A stretch of DNA of 55,705 bases, taken from IMG/VR virus record IMGVR_UViG_3300042862_000096, positions 1 to 55,705 of that record; one strand, written 5' to 3'. This DNA comes from a virus. Of this stretch, positions 39,447 through 46,231 are shown piece by piece (the first letter of the stretch is position 1; the number at the start of each line of letters is the position of its first letter). Made by a program: the position numbers and the translations under genes. The notes beneath the pieces are model-generated. The model saw only the letters and a program-made list of their open reading frames with translations, ran no database searches and was not told the origin of the DNA.

Positions 39447-39560
39447 TTAGTTACTTTCCATTAGAACTTCTAGTGACTGCTCTTTGTAGCATTTTTTACA
39501 AACAAGAGTGGAGTCAAAGAAAGTAACTGGAACTTTACAGCACTTAGATAATCCGTTCAT
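39447..39560 (-). CDS. Zinc-ribbon micro-protein
   Basis: 37 aa, ATG 39560 behind AAAGGGTAAAC. CC and CKKC (LVCKKCYKEQSLEVLM) are the metal-binding candidates. First gene downstream of the whole early leader and of hammerhead ribozyme 5. Confidence 0.5.
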   Translation of the reverse strand: MNGLSKCCKVPVTFFDSTLVCKKCYKEQSLEVLMESN

Positions 39561-39583
39561 TGTTTACCCTTTCGTTTTCAGAC

Positions 39584-39643
39584 AGACTCATCAGTTACGG
39601 CGTATACCGTAAGACACGCAACAGGGTGCTGCGTGTTTCGTCT
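39584..39643 (-). ncRNA. Type II hammerhead ribozyme 5
   Basis: Minus strand 39643 to 39584. Helix II AGAC/GUCU; GAA; helix III ACACGCA / UGCGUGU with a 9-nt loop; C17 at 39613 (cleavage 39613/39612); helix I UUACGG-UAUACG-CCGUAA; core CUGAUGA. Unlike the others it is not preceded by a recognised gene but by the long early leader, so it would trim the 5' end of the first early mRNA. Confidence 0.9.
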
Positions 39644-40266
39644 TATATAATTAATTGCACAACTTTCTACCGCAAGATAGTTAGTTGATATGTTTGATTT
39701 ACTTTTGAAAGTCATTCGTCGTAGGTCTAATCTTTTTACCGTTGCGACCGGAACTACTTTTATCACTCGCTCTTTTGCTAATGGAACTAGCAATGTCATC
39801 GCGAAAGTAATTTCCTCACCTAGAACTGGCTATATCGTCGTATTATTTTGATTGACCGAGTAGTAGTCTGTAAATTGAATCAGTCTTGTTAGTTTCGATT
39901 TTACGAGCACCTGAATTACTGGAACGATTCAGGACGCCGAGACCCTTTACAGGTTTTCCTCTGACTATCCCTTCACTATTTAATTATCAGGTAATAACCT
40001 TTTCTGTCACCTTAAGAAGTTCCCTAGGGATTTAATGACTTCTTAAGTTCACCAGAGTTTTATCCCTGACCGTAGTTTTTTCACTTTTGAGTTTTGCCCC
40101 TAAGGGATTCTGAAAACCCAGCCGTGCCTACCCCTTAATCCTACTACATCTTGACCCTGTATAAAAGACGGCGAGGGGAGCCGACCTGCTTTGGGTATAT
40201 GGCAAGCCCTACAAGGAAGCCTCTAGGAAGCCTTTTGCGACCCTTTATTACAGGTCAGGTAGTTAT
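39644..40266 (-). promoter_or_regulatory. Structured early leader / control region
   Basis: 623 nt with no convincing gene on either strand. It contains: a 7-bp hairpin CCTGAAT...ATTCAGG at 39910-39933; a 10-bp inverted repeat CTTAAGAAGT / ACTTCTTAAG (40011-40047) enclosing the palindrome TCCCTAGGGA; a 9-bp tandem repeat AGGAAGCCT (40214-40235). These may be operators, a second origin or the leader of the early transcript. No -35/-10 pair was convincing. Confidence 0.5.
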
Positions 40267-40473
40267 TTACTTAGATATTAGTGAAGAAGGCTCTACGCCC
40301 AGTATCTCTGCTAATTTTAGTATGGTAGAGAACTTGGCTGGTTTACCCTTCTCTAGCCTACATAGGCTTTCAGGTCTTATTCCTGCCATCTCTGCTAGTT
40401 TAGACTGAGTAATAAACCGAGCCTTGCGGAGTGATTTAATCTTCTCTCCATTAACAATAGCAGTAGCAGACAT
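40267..40473 (-). CDS. XRE-family (Cro/CI-type) regulator
   Basis: 68 aa. A single helix-turn-helix domain: KIKSLRKARFITQSKLAEMA, then GIRPESLCRLEKG and STILKLAEILGVEPSSLISK. Compact size is typical of phage Cro-like or small repressor proteins. Its promoter carries the operator-like repeat, so autoregulation is likely. First gene of the early leftward unit. Confidence 0.82.
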   Translation of the reverse strand: MSATAIVNGEKIKSLRKARFITQSKLAEMAGIRPESLCRLEKGKPAKFSTILKLAEILGVEPSSLISK

Positions 40474-40507
40474 AGTATCCCTATCTTTAGTTGTAATTGC
40501 GGTAGCA

Positions 40508-40537
40508 TTTATATCAGAGAACGACAGCCGAATACAA
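40508..40537 (-). promoter_or_regulatory. Promoter of the XRE gene
   Basis: Minus strand TTGTAT (40532-40537), 18-nt spacer, TATAAA (40508-40513). The spacer contains the operator-like repeat. Drives the regulator and probably the whole early unit. Confidence 0.5.
40523..40533 (-). repeat. Operator-like repeat ATTCGGCTGTC, copy 3
   Basis: The 11-bp motif overlaps the -35 and the spacer of the predicted promoter, the classical place for a repressor operator. Same orientation as copies at 38800 and 34518. Confidence 0.6.
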
Positions 40538-40618
40538 GTTTACACACTAATATTCTAACATTCCTTAAGTAATTTGATAACATATAACAACCTGACGTCA
40601 CATATCCCAGACGCAGGT

Positions 40619-40672
40619 CTAAGACCGAGTTGATACCCCTCTGTCCCAAGAGGTGTGGTTCCTCGGTCTTAG
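40619..40672. promoter_or_regulatory. 11-bp inverted repeat (large hairpin)
   Basis: CTAAGACCGAG (40619-40629) and CTCGGTCTTAG (40662-40672) with an inner CCTCT/AGAGG stem; a smaller hairpin AGAC/GTCT sits on its left. In the divergent control region between the regulator and the plus-strand gene. No T-run, so bidirectional terminator or protein-binding site are both possible. Confidence 0.6.
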
Positions 40673-40697
40673 TTATTTCAAAGAAATAGTATAGATT

Positions 40698-40726
40698 TGG
40701 TCTTTATGTCTTGCTTATATGTAATT
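40698..40726 (+). promoter_or_regulatory. Candidate promoter of the 40761 gene
   Basis: TTGGTC (40698-40703), 17-nt spacer, TGTAAT (40721-40726), 35 nt before the ATG at 40761. Confidence 0.4.
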
Positions 40727-40760
40727 GATTCGCCATACTTATATCCCAGAAGGAGGCGAT

Positions 40761-40934
40761 ATGAGTAGAGCCGACCATGCTGGATTCGTTCATGACTGTT
40801 TAGCCAAGTTATCAGAGTTAGACCAACAGATAAATATGCTAGACCCTGAAATACACCAAGAGAAGATTGCTTACTTACGTGAGCAAACTCTTAGAATACA
40901 GTTATTAGCAGATAAACAATTAGCGACTATATAA
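40761..40934 (+). CDS. Small helical protein
   Basis: 57 aa from ATG 40761 behind AGGAGG. Helical: DHAGFVHDCLAKLSELDQQI, with a leucine-rich C-terminal helix. It is the only plus-strand gene in the central region, divergent from the XRE gene, like a cro/anti-repressor position. No domain recognised. Confidence 0.5.
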   Translation: MSRADHAGFVHDCLAKLSELDQQINMLDPEIHQEKIAYLREQTLRIQLLADKQLATI

Positions 40935-41442
40935 ACTTTGGTCTACCGAAGCCTACTACGGCTACTGGTAAATTAGGTTTCAGTTTGCTTCTGTTCTTCT
41001 TTTGATATGCCCTTATTTTTAGACATACTTCGCCACCATTTCTTTGGTCGCCTTTCTTATCTGCTGCAGTATTGCCTTCTACGCAAGTAATAGTTCCATC
41101 GCCATTATCTTTAACCACAATACCGACATGAGATATTCTGTCTACGCCATCACCAGGAAAATCAAAGAAAACAATATCGCCCGGAAGTGGTCTTACATCT
41201 TCTCCCTCAAACCAAGTTTTATTCTTTTGAAAAGCCTGTGCTCCGACTAGTGTTGATACGCAATTTGGGACTTTAACTCCTGCTTGGTTAGCACACCACA
41301 TAACAAACGAGCCACACCATGGTAAGAAGTTTGCTTTAGTAAACTTGCCATATTTGGTCTCGTTATCTTTGGGACCTTCAATAGTTCCTACTTCTGCCAA
41401 TGCAACTTCAATCAGTTTTGCTGGTGTATTTAACTGTGCCAT
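40927..41442 (-). CDS. CHAP-domain endolysin
   Basis: 171 aa. The CHAP/NlpC-P60 cysteine peptidase core is LPWCGSFVMWCANQAGV with the nucleophile Cys, and PLPGDIVFFDFPGDGVDRIS followed by HVGIVV with the catalytic His. The stretch VEGNTAADKKG is the family's third block. No signal peptide, so export would need a holin; the nearby membrane proteins fit. No separate cell-wall-binding domain is visible. Start overlaps the upstream stop (TAATG). Confidence 0.85.
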   Translation of the reverse strand: MAQLNTPAKLIEVALAEVGTIEGPKDNETKYGKFTKANFLPWCGSFVMWCANQAGVKVPNCVSTLVGAQAFQKNKTWFEGEDVRPLPGDIVFFDFPGDGVDRISHVGIVVKDNGDGTITCVEGNTAADKKGDQRNGGEVCLKIRAYQKKNRSKLKPNLPVAVVGFGRPKFI

Positions 41443-41606
41443 TATTTAATTCCTTTGGTTTTCTCTTTAGGGTATTTCTCAATTCTTTCTTTTATCCTAC
41501 CATCTTTGCCCATGCGAACTATCCAACCATCTTTTATCTGCATAGAGTTAAAGGGTTCACACCTTCTGTAAGAAGCAGACATTACTTTTTCACTTTGCGT
41601 TGCCAT
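41442..41606 (-). CDS. Small basic protein in lysis cassette
   Basis: 54 aa from ATG 41606, overlapping the upstream stop. CEPFNSMQIKDGWIVRMGKD is a short beta hairpin, followed by a lysine-rich helix. Unknown function. Confidence 0.5.
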   Translation of the reverse strand: MATQSEKVMSASYRRCEPFNSMQIKDGWIVRMGKDGRIKERIEKYPKEKTKGIK

Positions 41607-41746
41607 CTAGTTCCATCTTGAACTAAACCATCTTTGTCGCCGTCTTTAGCATTAGGTTTGAAGCCTTTCATTATCCTATCTTGCTTAAAAGCAAAATAAG
41701 CAATTAGAATGCCCACACCTAGAGACCAGAAAAATAAAAATTCCAT
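41582..41746 (-). CDS. Single-pass membrane protein with DGDKDG motif
   Basis: 54 aa from ATG 41746. N-terminal helix EFLFFWSLGVGILIAYFAF, then NAKDGDKDGLVQDGTRWQR and a lysine-rich tail. The DGDKDGxVQDGTxxQR string also occurs in 51127-51399 and resembles a calcium-binding loop. A holin or spanin-like role is possible because it is inside the lysis cassette. Confidence 0.55.
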   Translation of the reverse strand: MEFLFFWSLGVGILIAYFAFKQDRIMKGFKPNAKDGDKDGLVQDGTRWQRKVKK

Positions 41747-42042
41747 TACTTGCCTTTACGGGCTGAAGTCTTTCCGTCTACATCTTGAAACGCATCGTTA
41801 ATTTCAGCACTTGTTAATTTACCATCTACTAAGTAAGAGCGAGATAGTTGTTCAACAACAGTAACAACACCTAAAGTTCCTGCTAAAATTACGGCTTTAA
41901 TTGTATCAATACCAATAATTGCACCTGCGCCAATAACTGATAAACCACTAGCCAAGAATACGGCAAATATTCTTTTGGCTATGCTTAATATCTTTTCCAT
42001 AAAGTTGTCGCCCTTAAGTTGGTTCTTTCCAGTAGCAACCAT
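41746..42042 (-). CDS. Putative holin
   Basis: 98 aa from ATG 42042 behind AGGAGATAA. Two hydrophobic helices (IFAVFLASGLSVIGAGAIIG and IKAVILAGTLGVVTVVEQL) separated by a short turn, and a charged C-terminal tail. Such two-helix proteins next to endolysins are often holins. Overlaps the next gene by one base. Confidence 0.6.
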   Translation of the reverse strand: MVATGKNQLKGDNFMEKILSIAKRIFAVFLASGLSVIGAGAIIGIDTIKAVILAGTLGVVTVVEQLSRSYLVDGKLTSAEINDAFQDVDGKTSARKGK

Positions 42043-42043
42043 T

Positions 42044-42601
42044 TTATCTCCTCTTAGTCGTTTTCTTATGTTGGGGCTGTGTATAGTATATGAAAGGACC
42101 ACTAGTATACGCATCATTTCTTGCGGCAATTTCTAAAGATTCTGAAAGACTAGCCCCTGCTTCTAATGCGCCAATGGCATAACTACTACCTGACCCGACA
42201 CCATAAAATCCTGTATCGGTAAGTGAAATACTCATATCGTCTGCTAGTTCAAAGACCTGACCAGCAATGGCTATTAAGAAACAGAACTTGCTTTCGTCGT
42301 CATCTACGTCCCACTTATATTCGTTTTCTTTGAAACAGGCTTTAAGTGAAGGAACTACCTTAGCAATCATAAAATGGTAAAGGTCTTTCCATTCATTACC
42401 AGTTGGTCTTGGTGGGTTCCAGATATGTTGAGCAATATCGCACGGAGAACACTCTCCACTACCAGCAATAAGGAAGGGACCTCGTTCACTTATTTTAATC
42501 ATCTCTTTATGTTTTTGAAGTCTGCCACTACTTGCGGTTACTTGACTATCTGCACCAAACAGGACTTTGTCTTTTTGCTGAACTGCGATGATTGTGGTCA
42601 T
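42044..42601 (-). CDS. Proteasome/HslV-like Ntn-hydrolase peptidase
   Basis: 185 aa. The N-terminus MTTIIAVQQKDKVLFGADSQ fits a Thr-nucleophile (T2 after Met removal), with D18 and K32 at the active-site positions of proteasome beta subunits and HslV. A GSGECSPCD turn and YGVGSGSSYAIGALEAG follow, as in that fold. No HslU/ATPase partner is encoded here. It could form a self-compartmentalising protease, or be used against host proteins. Its place between holin-like genes is unexplained. Confidence 0.7.
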   Translation of the reverse strand: MTTIIAVQQKDKVLFGADSQVTASSGRLQKHKEMIKISERGPFLIAGSGECSPCDIAQHIWNPPRPTGNEWKDLYHFMIAKVVPSLKACFKENEYKWDVDDDESKFCFLIAIAGQVFELADDMSISLTDTGFYGVGSGSSYAIGALEAGASLSESLEIAARNDAYTSGPFIYYTQPQHKKTTKRR

Positions 42602-42676
42602 GCCCTAATAGTAAGGGAGGTGTCGGGAAAATAGGCTAGGCGACATATAGAAGCCACCTAGCCCAAGTTTATTGCA

Positions 42677-42967
42677 TTACTTTTTTGTTACTCTTTTGCT
42701 TGAACTTGACTTGCTCTTTATCTGCTTACCTACTTCTTTTGCTATAGATTCAGCAACTCTTCCGTAGGCAGGGTCTTTTGTATTTAAGTATCTTAAGGCA
42801 ACCGGCAATGCTGCTACCCATATCGCATTGGCTACTGTCCACCACTCTCCAGTATTAAATTCTAATGGAGAAACACCAGTCAAAGCACTGATAGTTGCTA
42901 CTGCTGATATTGCTGCACCTAGTAAATGGCGACCATAACTCTCTACTGCTGCTTTATTTATTTTCAC
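42677..42967 (-). CDS. Membrane protein (holin-like)
   Basis: 96 aa. Two hydrophobic segments (HLLGAAISAVATISALTG and TVANAIWVAALPVALRYL) and a basic serine/lysine tail. The WWTVANAIWVAALPVALRYL segment matches an actinophage membrane-protein family in the lysis region. Holin candidate. Confidence 0.6.
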   Translation of the reverse strand: MKINKAAVESYGRHLLGAAISAVATISALTGVSPLEFNTGEWWTVANAIWVAALPVALRYLNTKDPAYGRVAESIAKEVGKQIKSKSSSSKRVTKK

Positions 42968-42968
42968 C

Positions 42969-43265
42969 TTACTCCTTGACTGCCAACTTTTTTACGATGT
43001 CGTAGATATCGTCTATACGGTCTACTACTCCTGATTGGCGTTCTTCTAATCTTATCACCCTGTCTGCTAGTGAACTGCCCCCATTAGGTGAAAGTTGAGA
43101 TAGTTGAATCTCCATAGGCTTAAGTCTTTCGTCTAGCATGGCAATGATGTCTTGGCTTATATTTTTCTTCATAGGTCTCCAGACGAATTTACTAACTATG
43201 GTCAAAATAGCCAAAATTGAAGCAGTTGTGGCAGCAACAATTTCAGCGTATTCATAAGTACTCAT
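42969..43265 (-). CDS. Membrane-anchored coiled-coil protein
   Basis: 98 aa. One N-terminal hydrophobic helix (IVAATTASILAILTIVSKFV) followed by a coiled coil (MLDERLKPMEIQLSQL and DRVIRLEERQSGVVDRIDDI). This DUF2746-like arrangement is seen in actinophage lysis/holin modules. Confidence 0.55.
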   Translation of the reverse strand: MSTYEYAEIVAATTASILAILTIVSKFVWRPMKKNISQDIIAMLDERLKPMEIQLSQLSPNGGSSLADRVIRLEERQSGVVDRIDDIYDIVKKLAVKE

Positions 43266-43319
43266 AAGTTAAATGATAGCAATACCCTAATACTATCTTA
43301 ATATAGAGCGACTTATGTC

Positions 43320-43559
43320 TTACGCCAATTTACCTAAAACTAGAATATCTCCTGCATTTATTAAGCAAAATACTACATCTGCACTAGTAGGAGAATAACT
43401 CGAGAGATAACGAATACCAGTTAAATCAGTCGTATCACCACTTAGCCTAATAGTTAAAGAGGCTGGAGGTCCTGCTGCGGTTGATTGAACTACTGCTTGA
43501 TGAATAGCAATACGAGAATTCTGATCAACTAAACCTTTGATGATTGTTGAAAAGTCCAT
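43320..43559 (-). CDS. Small tail-region protein
   Basis: 79 aa, beta-rich (AGPPASLTIRLSGDTTDLTG and INAGDILVLGKLA). Likely an OB-like small tail protein; position right after the tail hub supports that. No domain confirmed. Confidence 0.5.
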   Translation of the reverse strand: MDFSTIIKGLVDQNSRIAIHQAVVQSTAAGPPASLTIRLSGDTTDLTGIRYLSSYSPTSADVVFCLINAGDILVLGKLA

Positions 43560-43568
43560 GATTATTCC

Positions 43569-44705
43569 TTAACTATAACTTTCATTGGCTTCAACTAGTC
43601 TAACAGTTCTTGCTGAAGCCGACATAACTTCGTTTGGGGATAGCGGAATAGTAAGAGTATCTAAAATAACGATTCTGTCCACCTTGGCACCCGTAGACTT
43701 TACATAAACAATATCTTGAACATCTAGAGCGGGATTAACTAACCCGTCCCAATTTATAGTTTCCTGTGCGCCGATATAAGTGTTTAGTAATAAAGTTGCT
43801 GCGGTAATCGCTGCGGCAGAAGTACTTAATAAATTAGTAGATATGAAAGTAGGGACTTGGCCGAACTTTCCGTATCGGTAAGTTGGACTCCCAGAGTCTT
43901 CGTCCCAGACCTCTACTCTTATTGGAGTAGAAACATTACTTCCTTCAACATAGTAGATAACTCCATTGAAAGTTTCCTTTGTGCTAATAGACCTATTTAG
44001 ACTTATAACAGTTGTTCCACTTCCTTCTTCGAAAGTAGCAATAGGACTAGTTCCATCTAAAGTGGGGAACTGTTTCATTGTAACTACTCCTGTTGCGTCG
44101 AAGAATAAATCGAAGCCTACTAACTCACAGATTTCTACCGCATCTTTCCAAGGGTCATTTTCATTTTCAGCACCTAAGATAACTTGGTTGATAGTTACGT
44201 TAGTAGTAGGGAAAGAGATAACTGCCTCAGGGTACCTGTTGAGCAACAAATTGGTGATAGAGGTTTCTAAAGTGCCTGTCGTTAATTGGTAAGGTGAAGT
44301 CCATTTATTCCTACTTACTATTAGTGCTCTGTCTTCACCGCTCAATTCAATAGATACTCCTTCGTTAGTATCTGAAATACTTACATCTGTAATCACGAAT
44401 ACTCCTAAAGGAATATACTCTTCTGTAGCGTCTGAAAACCTAACTCCTCTATAAAGCCTTATTTCATTACCAAAAGGATTGAGCAAGTCAAATTGATTAT
44501 CAGGCACTAAATTATTATTCGTTCTATCGGTGATCAAACTTACTTTGCAAGTTCTTCTTATTGCGCTAGAAGTTGATATCTCTACTGAACCTGATTCAAT
44601 ATCTATGTCGGCGAGTTTCTGGTCTGTCGCCCATATTTCAGCCTTGCTTACTACTACATGGCTAGTAGATATCGCTGTTCTAAAATTAGCACTAGTAGGA
44701 AACAT
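43569..44705 (-). CDS. Tail hub / minor tail protein
   Basis: 378 aa. Beta-rich N-terminal part (VEISTSSAIRRTCKVSLITD), then LFDATGVVTMKQFPTLDG style strands and a C-terminal OB-like part (LDVQDIVYVKSTGAKVDRIV). The pattern resembles tail-hub (gp27-like / DUF5047) proteins. Gene order tape measure, distal tail, hub fits a siphovirus. Confidence 0.65.
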   Translation of the reverse strand: MFPTSANFRTAISTSHVVVSKAEIWATDQKLADIDIESGSVEISTSSAIRRTCKVSLITDRTNNNLVPDNQFDLLNPFGNEIRLYRGVRFSDATEEYIPLGVFVITDVSISDTNEGVSIELSGEDRALIVSRNKWTSPYQLTTGTLETSITNLLLNRYPEAVISFPTTNVTINQVILGAENENDPWKDAVEICELVGFDLFFDATGVVTMKQFPTLDGTSPIATFEEGSGTTVISLNRSISTKETFNGVIYYVEGSNVSTPIRVEVWDEDSGSPTYRYGKFGQVPTFISTNLLSTSAAAITAATLLLNTYIGAQETINWDGLVNPALDVQDIVYVKSTGAKVDRIVILDTLTIPLSPNEVMSASARTVRLVEANESYS

Positions 44706-46231
44706 TATCCATCTACCTCAACATAGGCTAATTCTATGTCGCGATAAATAACTCCATTTTGAAAAGATTCAGCAGCCCAAGTTCTGCCAACTACACGGAT
44801 AAACTTTTGATTAAGTTGTGGGTCTTGAACTAACAAAGTTCCTTGGTGTTCAATAATTGGATAAAAGTCGTCCCACTCGGTCTCAGTTAAAGTTTTAATT
44901 TGATAGATACCATCTTCGCCTTGAATTGGGCCAGCAACTACAATAGGACGACTTTCTCCTAATGGGCGAAATATCGTATTTGGTTCTTCGATATTAGTAT
45001 CTAACTGTGCTAAAACTCTTATGCTACCGATATTTATAGAAGGCTTACTGATAGCCTTAAACCACCAAGTTTCATCGCTCACTACATACACTTGAACTAC
45101 AGCACTATAAGCGGAAGGAATTTCAACTCCACCTGAAGTAGTTGCTATAGATCTAACTCGGTAATATGCACTTGCATCTCTTGGCGCTTCATAATCAATT
45201 ACTGAAGCAATAAAACTTCCACTAGGAGTCAAGTCACCCCCACCTCTAACTAATGCATAAGTTGTTCCTGAATCGTCCGACCTATAAATTTCAAATACTT
45301 GACTTGCAAATCCTCCTGATACCGCTACTCCTGTTGCAGTTAAAGTCGTGTAGTTATCGTCGTTACTATAAACAGCAGATAAAGAAGGACCTGTTGGCAA
45401 AGTGTTATTTATTACGAATCCGCTGTAAGCCCAATCTGAATAAAAAGGCGAGTTATTAACTGTCTTTCCAACTTTCATATATGCCCTATATGTAGCGTTT
45501 GCGAGTAAAGCGCCAACTACGGCGTTAGTATCAGCAGAACCAATTACGCCCGAGTCATAAGTTGAAGTCGAGGTTTCAGGGTCAAATCCTCCTGCTCCAT
45601 ACTGGGCAGCAGTGAAAACTTTTATTTGATAGTAACTCTGAGTATCGCCATCGCTATCAGTAAAAGTCCACGCAACATCAGGGCTAGCAGTATTAGTAAT
45701 AGTTCCGTTGGGATTACTTACCGTTACAGAAGGTTTACTAACGATATCCACATCTACATAAAGTTCGTAAAGGTTTGATATATCTGTTGAGTCTTGATAC
45801 TCAGTAATTTTAACTCTTAAGTTGTCTATATCGGTTTGAGTCCATGCTAAACCATTCGGGGCAGCGACTTGATATGCTCCAGTTAAAGTAGTGATACTTC
45901 CATAAGTTCCACGAAGTTGTAATGGAGAATGATAGTAGTTTTCATTGTCAATACGAGAACCTAAATAAACATTTAACTTACCAGTTGCCGAAGACCCAGT
46001 TTTAATTCTTGCTCTGACTCGTACTCTTTTAACTTTTTGACTTGCCGTTAAGGTAGTTGTTCCGAAATCATAAAGAACAGATGCTATGCCTGAAACTGAA
46101 GTTTTTTTAGAAATAAAAGTTGAATCACTTGCGTCATTCACAGCAGCGTGAAAAGAAGCAGCACCGCCATTATTATCAAAGTTTCCTGAACCCGTTACTG
46201 TGGCATTAGCCAATACTGTTGTAACTGCCAT
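44705..46231 (-). CDS. Distal tail / fibronectin-containing minor tail protein
   Basis: 508 aa. N-terminal jelly-roll-like region, middle fibronectin-III-like domains (PSVTVSNPNGTITNTASPDV then AWTFTDSDGD; GPSLSAVYSNDDNYTTLTAT), and a C-terminal distal-tail-type domain (SKPSINIGSIRVLAQLDTNI, then GRTWAAESFQ). The start overlaps the tape-measure stop. Likely initiates the tail tip. Confidence 0.7.
   Translation of the reverse strand: MAVTTVLANATVTGSGNFDNNGGAASFHAAVNDASDSTFISKKTSVSGIASVLYDFGTTTLTASQKVKRVRVRARIKTGSSATGKLNVYLGSRIDNENYYHSPLQLRGTYGSITTLTGAYQVAAPNGLAWTQTDIDNLRVKITEYQDSTDISNLYELYVDVDIVSKPSVTVSNPNGTITNTASPDVAWTFTDSDGDTQSYYQIKVFTAAQYGAGGFDPETSTSTYDSGVIGSADTNAVVGALLANATYRAYMKVGKTVNNSPFYSDWAYSGFVINNTLPTGPSLSAVYSNDDNYTTLTATGVAVSGGFASQVFEIYRSDDSGTTYALVRGGGDLTPSGSFIASVIDYEAPRDASAYYRVRSIATTSGGVEIPSAYSAVVQVYVVSDETWWFKAISKPSINIGSIRVLAQLDTNIEEPNTIFRPLGESRPIVVAGPIQGEDGIYQIKTLTETEWDDFYPIIEHQGTLLVQDPQLNQKFIRVVGRTWAAESFQNGVIYRDIELAYVEVDG

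Noticed and set aside
39578-39799. 73-aa minus-strand frame
   Set aside because: It runs through hammerhead ribozyme 5 and has only a distant ribosome site; composition unlike neighbouring genes.
34490-40540. UUCGGCUGUC hairpins as further ribozymes
   Set aside because: No CUGANGA or GAA core and no other known self-cleaving motif matched; treated as operators or RNA hairpins.
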